DNA of 42,196 bases, taken from contig JASMDM010000021.1 of the NCBI GenBank assembly GCA_030752795.1, forward strand, positions 1-42,196, read 5' to 3'. The notes under the pieces were generated by a model. It worked only from the letters and a program-made list of their open reading frames with translations. It had not been told where the DNA came from and made no database searches. Position numbers and translations under genes: made by a program. Of this stretch, positions 1-6,976 are shown piece by piece. Source of the DNA: SAR202 cluster bacterium. Its GTDB lineage: Bacteria > Chloroflexota > Dehalococcoidia > Lucifugimonadales > UBA1123. Position 1 is the first letter of the stretch. Each line of letters begins with the position of its first letter.

Positions 1-232
1 ATGAACCCGCATCAGAAATCGTCTTCCCCTGCTGCGGTTGGGACCGGCGGTCGGACGCCGATCCTGCCCTTGAACTTCGCCTACATGCCGCGGATATCCG
101 CCTCCTGCCTCGCTCTCACCTCTGCCGTCTGGGGTCCGGTCAGGGTACCTCATAAAGCATGGCCCTCAAGTTGGCAGCGGGAGGTAGCTCATCGAGGTTG
201 ACGATACTGCCACTCAGGTTGGGGAGACCCGG

Positions 233-1018
233 CTAGCGCAACCCCTGCCACACGGCCCCCGCGACGATGCTGACGCCGACGGCCATGACGAAGTAGGCGA
301 AGTTCACCCGCTCGGCTACCGCCATCAGCGCTCGTATCGTCGCGAAGCCGACTACCGCTGCCACGGCGACTGCAACGAACGCCGAGCCGGACATCGCCAC
401 GTCGTCGCTGAGCGCCGCGTAGAATCCCGCGCCGAGGCTGGCCGGTACGCTGAGCAGGAAGCTGAGAACCAGCGCCTCGCGTCGGTCCACGTTGCGGGCG
501 AGCAGCACCGCTACCGTCAACCCGGATCGGCTCAAGCCGGGCAGCGCCGCGAATCCCTGGGCGATGCCGGTCAGCGCAGCGTCGATCAAGCTAGCATCGC
601 CACGCGTGCGCACACCGGATTCGCGTCCGGCGATTTGAACGCCGCCTGTGACGAGCATCAGCACGCCCACGATGCCCATGGCCAACGCCCCGAAGCGATC
701 CGAAACTTCGTTCAATCCCACGAGCAGTGGGAAGCCGACCGCGCCGCTCACAAGTGTGCCGACGACCACGAATGCCACGAACCTCGTCGGCTTCAGAGGG
801 CTGGCCCCCGCGTCTCGTGCGACCTGAACGATCTCTCCGCGCAGTGCCAGGAGCACTGAAAACACGGTGCCGAGATGAAGCCACAGCGAGAACGCAACCG
901 CTTCGTCGAGCGAGCTGTCGAACGCGAACGTGTGCACGGCCGTCACGACGCCCTCGGAGCTAACGGGCAACCACTCTGTGATGCCCTGAATGAGACCCAG
1001 CAGGGCGGCCTCCAGCAT
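233..1018 (-). CDS. uppP: Undecaprenyl-diphosphatase (UppP/BacA family)
   Basis: Polytopic membrane enzyme that dephosphorylates undecaprenyl diphosphate so the lipid carrier can be reused for cell-envelope glycan synthesis. The 261-residue product carries the family's first signature at residues 9-23 (LIQGITEWLPVSSEG) and the second, PGLSRSG, at 160-166. Hydrophobic segments fill the rest, and the length is usual for the family. The reading frame is open to an ATG at 1066, but that would put 16 residues inside the upstream kinase gene. The ATG at 1018 directly precedes the conserved MLEAALLGLIQG and lies one base after the kinase stop codon, so I chose it. It is the last gene of a tightly packed minus-strand operon with the kinase and response regulator, suggesting envelope-stress control (inference). 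Function is confident from motifs; the start is likely but not proven. Confidence 0.93.
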   Translation of the reverse strand: MLEAALLGLIQGITEWLPVSSEGVVTAVHTFAFDSSLDEAVAFSLWLHLGTVFSVLLALRGEIVQVARDAGASPLKPTRFVAFVVVGTLVSGAVGFPLLVGLNEVSDRFGALAMGIVGVLMLVTGGVQIAGRESGVRTRGDASLIDAALTGIAQGFAALPGLSRSGLTVAVLLARNVDRREALVLSFLLSVPASLGAGFYAALSDDVAMSGSAFVAVAVAAVVGFATIRALMAVAERVNFAYFVMAVGVSIVAGAVWQGLR

Positions 1019-1019
1019 C

Positions 1020-2405
1020 CTAGGAAGCCCGGTCCAGCGTGAAGATGAACGTAGCGCCTCGGCCAAAGCGGCTCTCGACCCGGATGTCGCCGCCGTGCGC
1101 CTGCACCAGGTGCTTGGTGATCGCTAGGCCAAGGCCGGCGCCGACTTCGCGGCGAGAGCGGTCGACTTTGTAGAAGCGTTCAAACACGTGTGGGAGGTGC
1201 TCGGGTGCGATGCCGACGCCCGTGTCCGCGACCCGCACTTCGATCGAATCGTTGAAAGCGGTCGCGGATATCGCGATGCTGCCGCCGTCCGGGGTGAACT
1301 TGACGCTGTTTTCGACCAGGTTGCCCAACACCTGGGAGAGCTTGTCCGGATCGCCCATCACATACGGCAAACTGCTTGGCAGCGTTGTCTTGAGGCTGAG
1401 ACGCTTGTCTCCGCTCTGTAGATCGAACCTGGACTTCACGTCTTCGACGACCGTCGCCAGGTCCATCGGACCAAGGTGTACCGGGACTTGGCCGCTCTGC
1501 AGGCGCGACAGATCGAGGAGCTCGTTGACCAGCAGGGTCATGCGGTCAGCTTCACTCTCGATCCTCCGTAGGAAATCCCGCGCGGCGTCTGTTTCTTCCA
1601 GCGCTCCGTCGTGGATCGTCTCTGCCAGCGCCTTTATGGCGGCCAACGGGCTGCGAAGCTCATGAGATACGTTGCTGACGAACTCCCTCCGTGTCGTATC
1701 GACCTGCCGCAATCGAGTGAGGTCGTGCAAGGTGAGGACCACGCTCCGAGCGCCGCGGGCGGAAACCGGCGTCGCGATAGCGCTCAGATACTGCCGCCCT
1801 TCGTCGATTTCAAACTCGACCTGTCGTATATGGCGACTGGCAAGAGCGTCTTCCACGAGCTGGAGGACCTCACGATTACGTACGAGGTTCGAGAGTTGGA
1901 CGCCGAGCTCCCTCTGAAACGGCTCGTCGAACAACCATCCCGCAGCATGGTTCACGAGCTCGACCGTACCGTCTTCGGACGTCACGATGACCCCGTCCGG
2001 CATGGTGTCGAGCACCGCCGACAGCCGGTTGCGCTCGGACGAGAGGTCGTTGACCATGTCCTGGAACGTAGCGGCCATCTGGTTGAAGGCATCGGCCGCG
2101 TCCCGCGCTTCATCCCGGGACGGCGAAGCGATGCGGTGTTCGAGATCGCCCTCCGCGAACCTCATGGCGCCCTCGGTGACGAACTGCATCGAACGCGCCG
2201 CACGCCGCGAAAATGCCGCTGCCAAAGCCAATCCCGCCGTGACTGCAGCAACTGCCGCCAACACCATCGCGAGAACGTCTCGGCCGATGCCGCCCGCGGG
2301 TGGGTCTGTTGTGATCAGGTATGCACTCGTCGAACCCAGGACGACGAGCATAAGCACCGTGTAGGCTAGCGCCAGTCGCCAGTGGAACGACGACGGGACT
2401 CTCAT
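1020..2405 (-). CDS. PhoR-type sensor histidine kinase (HAMP-PAS-HisKA-HATPase)
   Basis: Membrane sensor kinase of 461 residues. Two N-terminal membrane segments lie at about 10-32 and 44-66 with a very short extracytoplasmic loop. A HAMP-like linker follows (about 65-118), then a PAS domain (about 125-235), the HisKA box with phospho-acceptor His248 in NVSHELRSPL, and an ATPase domain with the N box around Asn366, G1 box DTGVGIA (394-400) and G2 box GAGLGLAI (422-429). The tiny periplasmic loop suggests sensing in the membrane or through the PAS domain rather than of a periplasmic ligand, as in PhoR-like kinases. Its start overlaps the stop of the upstream response regulator (ATGA at 2402-2405), so the two are translationally coupled partners. 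The phosphate-regulon role is only an analogy; no pst or pho target genes are in the window. Confidence 0.95.
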   Translation of the reverse strand: MRVPSSFHWRLALAYTVLMLVVLGSTSAYLITTDPPAGGIGRDVLAMVLAAVAAVTAGLALAAAFSRRAARSMQFVTEGAMRFAEGDLEHRIASPSRDEARDAADAFNQMAATFQDMVNDLSSERNRLSAVLDTMPDGVIVTSEDGTVELVNHAAGWLFDEPFQRELGVQLSNLVRNREVLQLVEDALASRHIRQVEFEIDEGRQYLSAIATPVSARGARSVVLTLHDLTRLRQVDTTRREFVSNVSHELRSPLAAIKALAETIHDGALEETDAARDFLRRIESEADRMTLLVNELLDLSRLQSGQVPVHLGPMDLATVVEDVKSRFDLQSGDKRLSLKTTLPSSLPYVMGDPDKLSQVLGNLVENSVKFTPDGGSIAISATAFNDSIEVRVADTGVGIAPEHLPHVFERFYKVDRSRREVGAGLGLAITKHLVQAHGGDIRVESRFGRGATFIFTLDRAS

Positions 2406-3094
2406 CCGTCGAACCGATATCCGATGCTTCGGATCGTCACTATGCGCGTAGGATGCGCCGGTTCAGGCTCGATCTTCTCTCTCAGCCACCTTATATGAAC
2501 GTCCACCGTGCGAGTGTCGCCGATGTAGTCCATGCTCCAGAGCCGTTCAAGGATATGTTCTCGGCTGAACGCCCTTCCTTTGTTGGCGGCCAACAGCGAC
2601 AGAAGGCTGAACTCCCGAGGCCTGAGCGCCAGCGGTTCGCCGTCACGTGTGACCGAGTGGCTCGCGTTGTCGATGACCAAATCGCCTGTCACGATGACCT
2701 CGGTCGGGTCGTGCGCCGCCCTTGGCACGCTGGCGGTGCGCCTGAGCATGTTGCGCACGCGTGCCATGAGTTCCCTCGTGCTGAACGGCTTCGTCACGTA
2801 ATCGTCGGCGCCCAATTCCAGGCCGACCACGCGGTCGATCTCCTCGCCTTTTGCCGTGAGCATCAGGATTGGGACAGCCGAGTCTTTCCGCAACTCGCGG
2901 CAGACTTCGAACCCGTCCAGTTTCGGCAGCATCACGTCGAGGATCACGATGTCGGGGTCGTGTTGTCGCGCCAGGGCAAGGCCAGCCTCGCCGTCTTCGG
3001 CGGTCAGAACCTCGTACCCTTCGCGGCCAAGATTGTACTCGAGCGCCGCCAGGAGATTGGCCTCATCCTCTACAACCAGTACGGTGTGGGCCAT
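2402..3094 (-). CDS. PhoB/OmpR-type response regulator
   Basis: DNA-binding response regulator of 230 residues. The receiver domain has the acidic pair Asp10/Glu11, phospho-acceptor Asp53, Thr80 and Lys102, followed from about residue 130 by an OmpR-type winged-helix domain ending in TIRSIGYRFDG. It is the cognate partner of the histidine kinase that overlaps its stop by four bases. A GAGGA ribosome-binding site lies 8 nt before the ATG and overlaps the stop of the CoA-transferase gene 11 bp upstream, so both are probably on one transcript. Domain architecture and length are standard for the PhoB/KdpE group. The regulated genes cannot be read from the sequence. Confidence 0.96.
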   Translation of the reverse strand: MAHTVLVVEDEANLLAALEYNLGREGYEVLTAEDGEAGLALARQHDPDIVILDVMLPKLDGFEVCRELRKDSAVPILMLTAKGEEIDRVVGLELGADDYVTKPFSTRELMARVRNMLRRTASVPRAAHDPTEVIVTGDLVIDNASHSVTRDGEPLALRPREFSLLSLLAANKGRAFSREHILERLWSMDYIGDTRTVDVHIRWLREKIEPEPAHPTRIVTIRSIGYRFDG

Positions 3095-3105
3095 GGCAAA
3101 AGTCC

Positions 3106-4311
3106 TCAGATGACCGAAGCTTCACGCATTCGAACGAACTCCTCGGCGGTCATCCCGAGCAGATCGCCGTACACCTGGCGATTGTGCTGTCCTAGGTGCG
3201 GCGCCGGAGACAGGTCCCAGGTCATTGCGTCGGACTGAAACGGGCCGACCGGGTGGTAGTGCGTCCCTGCCTCGGGATGCTCGACCTGCTCGAAGAATCC
3301 TCGTTCGTGGAGATGCTCCCACTGGACGATGTCCTCGGGCGTGGCCACGTAGGCGAAAGCCAGCCCCTTGGCCTGTGCGAGCTCGAAAATCTCTCGCTTG
3401 CCGTGACTGGACAGCCACGGCTGCATCAACGCGTCCAGTTCATCCGCGTTGGCTGCCCGCCCGGTGCGGTCGCCGAACTTCGGGTCGGCGAGCTCGGGTG
3501 TCTCCATCAGTTCGGCCATTGCCGACCAAAGATGATCGGGGCCCGCGATCACGCCGACGTAGCCGTCTTTGCACGCGTAGGGTCCCCACGCCGCTCGACC
3601 ATACCCGCGGTTGCCGGTCCGCCGGAAGTTGCTCCCGGTGTACGAGTACATGCTCAATGCGTTCTCGAGAATTGTCGCGAGATACTCGGAGATCGCTACG
3701 TCGACCTGTTGGCCTTCGCCGGTCGAGTCGCGATGCCACAGCGCCGACATCGTGCCCACGAACGCGTTTTGGCCGGCGCCGTATTGAGCCAGCCGAGCCG
3801 CCATCTGGAGCGGTTCTCGGTCCGCGTCGCCAGTGATGTACTGCAGTCCGCCGAACGCATACAGGTTGAGCTCGGCCGCCTCGAAATCGCGATAAGGACC
3901 GGTCTGCCCGAAGTTCGATATCGACGTCATCACGAGCGATGGGTTTATCTGACTGACCCGATCGCAATCGAAGCCGATCGCCGGCAGCGAGGCCGGTCGG
4001 AAGTTTTCGACGAGGACATCGGCCCATTTGAGCAAGTCTTCGAGTATCCCACGGGCGGCGGCGTTCTTGATGTCAAGGGTCACGCTCTTCTTGGCGGGAT
4101 TCAGGTACAAAAACAGGGCGCTCTTCTCAGGGTGCGGCAAGCCTCCGGGAAACGGACCGACGCGGCGAGCGGGATCGCCGCCGGACGGGTGCTCGATCTT
4201 GATGACGTCCGCGCCTTGCACCGCCATCAGCCGCGTCGCGTACGGCCCGGCGACGTGTCGAGTGAGGTCTAGGACCTTGAGGCCCTCGAGAAACCCAGCA
4301 GGCTCGGTCAT
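3106..4311 (-). CDS. CaiB/BaiF family III CoA-transferase, catalytic Asp replaced
   Basis: Family III CoA-transferase of 401 residues, the usual length. These enzymes move CoA between carboxylic acids through aspartyl-CoA intermediates. The N-terminus has the typical LKVLDLTRHVAGPYATRLMA start, GADVIKIEHP and VENFRPASL, and the C-terminus ends with the usual HNRQVYGDLLG motif. By eye-alignment with formyl-CoA transferase, the catalytic Asp in the GDSNTG region corresponds here to Gln176 (ARLAQYGAGQN), so the transferase chemistry may be altered or lost. It is followed after 11 bp by the response regulator and preceded 46 bp upstream by a small hotdog thioesterase. A thioesterase next to a CoA-transferase suggests acyl-CoA catabolism. 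The substrate cannot be predicted. Family assignment is firm; the missing Asp rests on a manual alignment. Confidence 0.93.
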   Translation of the reverse strand: MTEPAGFLEGLKVLDLTRHVAGPYATRLMAVQGADVIKIEHPSGGDPARRVGPFPGGLPHPEKSALFLYLNPAKKSVTLDIKNAAARGILEDLLKWADVLVENFRPASLPAIGFDCDRVSQINPSLVMTSISNFGQTGPYRDFEAAELNLYAFGGLQYITGDADREPLQMAARLAQYGAGQNAFVGTMSALWHRDSTGEGQQVDVAISEYLATILENALSMYSYTGSNFRRTGNRGYGRAAWGPYACKDGYVGVIAGPDHLWSAMAELMETPELADPKFGDRTGRAANADELDALMQPWLSSHGKREIFELAQAKGLAFAYVATPEDIVQWEHLHERGFFEQVEHPEAGTHYHPVGPFQSDAMTWDLSPAPHLGQHNRQVYGDLLGMTAEEFVRMREASVI

Positions 4312-4357
4312 GATCTTTTCACGATGGATTCGAGGCCCGTTCTGTTCGCCGGAGCGA

Positions 4358-4735
4358 TCAGGCGTCAGGGGTGGTCGAGATCACGGCTCTTTTGTGCGTG
4401 GCGCTGGCGATCCGCTTGTCGCCTTCGTGCGCCTCGATGTCGTAAGTGAGCCGGTTTCGGTCGACCTCGATTAACGTGGACTTCACCGTGACCGTTTCAC
4501 CGACGTTTGTGGGCGCGATGTGTCGAAGCTTGTCCACCGCATATCCGACGGTCGTGTAGCCGTCCGGCACGAACGCCTCTGAAGCCGAGATGCTGGCGCC
4601 TTCCATCAGTCCAAGCAACGCCGGTGTAGACAGAACGTCGGCGCCCTCGCGGCCCATGCGGTTGGTCGTCAGATCCTTGGTTACTTCTGTTGTCAGTACG
4701 AAGCTCTGGCCTGCCTCGAACTTGCCCATGGTCAT
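4358..4735 (-). CDS. FlK-like hotdog thioesterase
   Basis: Small single-domain hotdog protein (125 residues) resembling fluoroacetyl-CoA thioesterase FlK and relatives that hydrolyse short acyl-CoA. Thr37 (STPALLGLME), Glu45 eight residues later, and His72 (DKLRHIAPT) have nearly the spacing of FlK's Thr-Glu-His catalytic set, and the fold signature GETVTVKSTLIEVD follows. The frame is open far upstream to 5137, but a perfect AGGAGG (4746-4751) sits 10 nt before the ATG at 4735, and the upstream extension has no family similarity. It leads the probable operon with the CoA-transferase and may release CoA from that enzyme's product. Thioesterase activity is likely; the substrate is unknown. Confidence 0.85.
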   Translation of the reverse strand: MTMGKFEAGQSFVLTTEVTKDLTTNRMGREGADVLSTPALLGLMEGASISASEAFVPDGYTTVGYAVDKLRHIAPTNVGETVTVKSTLIEVDRNRLTYDIEAHEGDKRIASATHKRAVISTTPDA

Positions 4736-5153
4736 TGTTGTCGTACCTCCTGCGTTGTGTCGGGCGGCGATTCGTCTCCGCGCAATCATGCGAGAAATAT
4801 CGATGGCGACGCCACTCGCGGCGGGCACAATTGTACCAGACTCAACCCCGGCGGCAATCGTCCGGTACGCAAGGCTCAGTCTTCCACGCCTCGCGTATCG
4901 GATGACGCCGTTGGCTGCGCATATGGCGTCGAATAAATCGATCGGCGCTGACCAATACCTGTCATTCTGATCCTTCTGCAGAAGGATCAGAATCTGGTCG
5001 CTGAACGCACACTCGTGCCCAAGAAATTCCCGATGCCCCTCCTTCAGCCGAAGACTCCGCACGGCGACTGCATTTGAACGGCCATTAGGTCGGCCGCTAT
5101 TGGGCGGACCCAGGCTATGCATCTCGGTGGAGTCCACCTCGCTGACCCGAGCC
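4736..5153. other. Intergenic region with a 30-bp perfect palindrome
   Basis: No gene is supported here. The minus-strand open frame that runs through it is only the in-frame extension of the thioesterase gene. It holds that gene's Shine-Dalgarno site and a striking 30-bp perfect palindrome at 4964-4993 (listed separately), about 160 bp past the spermidine-synthase-like stop and about 230 bp before the thioesterase start. A promoter for the thioesterase operon probably lies in this stretch, but I see no convincing -35/-10 pair. Confidence 0.5.
4964..4993. repeat. 30-bp perfect palindrome, no spacer
   Basis: The left half reads ATTCTGATCCTTCTG and the right half is its exact reverse complement, centred on CTGCAG (4976-4981). 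As RNA it could form a long hairpin on either strand, without a following T run on either side. As DNA it looks like a dimeric operator. It lies between two minus-strand genes. A bidirectional terminator, a regulator site or a recombination scar are all possible. Confidence 0.7.
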
Positions 5154-6683
5154 CTATCTGCTTTCTAAAAACAGCGGCGCCAGCATGCCGTCCACCGGCA
5201 CGAAATCGTCGGTGAGCACGACGGCGGTCTCGGCGGTCGACCATCTCCGGAACGATTCCGACGGCATAAACCGCAGGACGACGAGCGGTTTGCCTTCCAT
5301 CAGGTTCGCGATTGCGATCGATTCGTGCGACAGCGGCAAGCGCGAACCGACAACAACGAACGTGTATCGATCGTTGCTGGCCCACAGGTCGTTGTCCCGC
5401 AGCACATACACGTAAGGAAAGACCTGACGCATGGTTTTTTCGAATGCCCTGAGGAACTTGCCGCTGTGCATCTTGTCGACGATGTTCGCGGCGTAGACGC
5501 CGTCTTCCGTCAACAGATCGCGAACCGACCGATTGAACTCCAGCGTCGTCAGGTGATACGGGACCGAAACGTCGTTGAACGCGTCGCCCATGATCAGGTC
5601 GAAGGTGCCCGGCGCCAGCCCCTGCATCAGCGTACGGGCATCCTCGTTGTGGGTAACTATCCGACTGTTTCGACCCAGACCGAGGTATTCGATGGCGACC
5701 CGGGTCACCTCAGGGTCGATCTCGGCCACTTGAAGTGTGCTGTTCGGGTAAGCTGTCTCCAGGAAGCGGGGCATCGTGTACCCGCCGCCGCCGATGAACA
5801 GCACGTTCATCGGCGGCTCGCGCGCTCCGACGAACGTCGCCAGATCGGCGAACACCTTCTCGTACGAGTACCTCATGTAGGTTGGGTCGTCCACGTCGAC
5901 GTAGCTGTGAACCAGCGCGTCCAGGCTCAGCACGCGGACCTCGCGATCGTCGAGGTCCGTGGCGCGAACCTTGATGCAGAAGTAGTTCGACTCGACCTGA
6001 CACGGGCTGTCCAACGCGTCCGACAGGACACTGAAGGAGATCACGCCCGCTAATATGGCGGACAGACCGATTCCGGGCAATCTCGCGCGCCAGACACTCC
6101 CGAACGCGAACGCCATCGCGACCAGCACCAGCGAGACGATCAGCACCACCGATCGCGTGCCGAGCAACTGGATCAGCACGAATCCGGTGATGAACGTCCC
6201 GAAGATGCTCCCCGCCGTGGACACCGCGTAGATCTTGCCGACCACGTTCCCGGCGTGGGCAAGATCGCGCAAGTTGAGTTTGATGACCACGGGTGTCACC
6301 ATGCCCAGAATCAGGCTCGGGACGAAGAACAACGCCGCCGTCAGCAACACGATGCGAGGCAGCACCGGCACGGGCTTGAAGGCGTCGGAAGCGAGATCGA
6401 CCAGCGGCAGGATTCCGGCGCTGGCCACGCCGCCCGCTAGCAGGATCACGCCCAAAGTCGTCGTCGACGGGAACCGGTCGGCGATCCTTCCGCCGACATA
6501 GTTGCCGATGCTGATCCCAGCTAGCACGACGCCGATGATCGATGTCCAGGTGTACAACGACACCCCGATCACCGGAGCGAGAATCCGCCCCGCCACGATC
6601 TCGATAATCAGCCCGCAAGCGCTGGCCGTAAACACGATCAGGTATGGACGTAGCGACGTCAATACGCGCACCAATACGTTCAC
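5154..6683 (-). CDS. Membrane-fused spermidine-synthase-like protein
   Basis: Protein of 509 residues: an N-terminal block of about seven or eight membrane helices (residues about 10-225) joined to a cytosolic Rossmann methyltransferase-like domain of the spermidine-synthase superfamily (about 235-509). The SAM-binding loop is GGGGY (298-302) followed by acidic EID (321-323) and DAFND (367-371). Classical spermidine synthases have GGGDG and an Asp-Ser-x-Asp-Pro-like active loop, so the aminopropyl-transfer residues are not conserved and another function is likely. I chose a GTG start at 6683 because AAGAGGAG lies 8 nt upstream. The frame is open to 6824, but that extension is translated from a dispersed repeat and intergenic sequence. 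Family is confident; the reaction is unknown. Confidence 0.85.
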   Translation of the reverse strand: MNVLVRVLTSLRPYLIVFTASACGLIIEIVAGRILAPVIGVSLYTWTSIIGVVLAGISIGNYVGGRIADRFPSTTTLGVILLAGGVASAGILPLVDLASDAFKPVPVLPRIVLLTAALFFVPSLILGMVTPVVIKLNLRDLAHAGNVVGKIYAVSTAGSIFGTFITGFVLIQLLGTRSVVLIVSLVLVAMAFAFGSVWRARLPGIGLSAILAGVISFSVLSDALDSPCQVESNYFCIKVRATDLDDREVRVLSLDALVHSYVDVDDPTYMRYSYEKVFADLATFVGAREPPMNVLFIGGGGYTMPRFLETAYPNSTLQVAEIDPEVTRVAIEYLGLGRNSRIVTHNEDARTLMQGLAPGTFDLIMGDAFNDVSVPYHLTTLEFNRSVRDLLTEDGVYAANIVDKMHSGKFLRAFEKTMRQVFPYVYVLRDNDLWASNDRYTFVVVGSRLPLSHESIAIANLMEGKPLVVLRFMPSESFRRWSTAETAVVLTDDFVPVDGMLAPLFLESR

Positions 6684-6795
6684 GATTCTCGCTCCTCTTA
6701 AATAAGGCAGTACGGACCTCGCACCACTGGTCACCGCCTTCAACATGCCGGTTCCGCAAATTCCATTGGCGCCGACCAACGCCCCCAAATCGTTC

Positions 6796-6816
6796 GTCCC
6801 GAGCCTGTCGAAGGAC
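6796..6816. repeat. Dispersed short palindromic repeat, copy 1
   Basis: Core GAGCCTGTCGA flanked by complementary arms GTCC and GGAC. It belongs to the widespread intergenic repeat type with this core and variable arms. Two more copies are at 15466-15480 and 15593-15613. It lies in the divergent intergenic region between the spermidine-synthase-like gene and the DUF3179 gene. Confidence 0.75.
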
Positions 6817-6976
6817 CTTGACAACGCAAGATTCGCACCGCCACCCGACGATCATAGCAACGATCACCGGCATAATTGTACGATGGAGAACGGTTCGGCA
6901 GTCCGCATCGGGACGTTCTCTTGCCGCGAAAGCGCGCCGAGAACCGCTGCACGTCGATCGTGCATCGAATTGAATT

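Noticed and set aside
1..201. 66-codon plus-strand ORF at the window start
   Set aside because: No recognisable protein features, no ribosome site visible and opposite to the neighbouring operon; region 1-232 otherwise shows nothing I can support.
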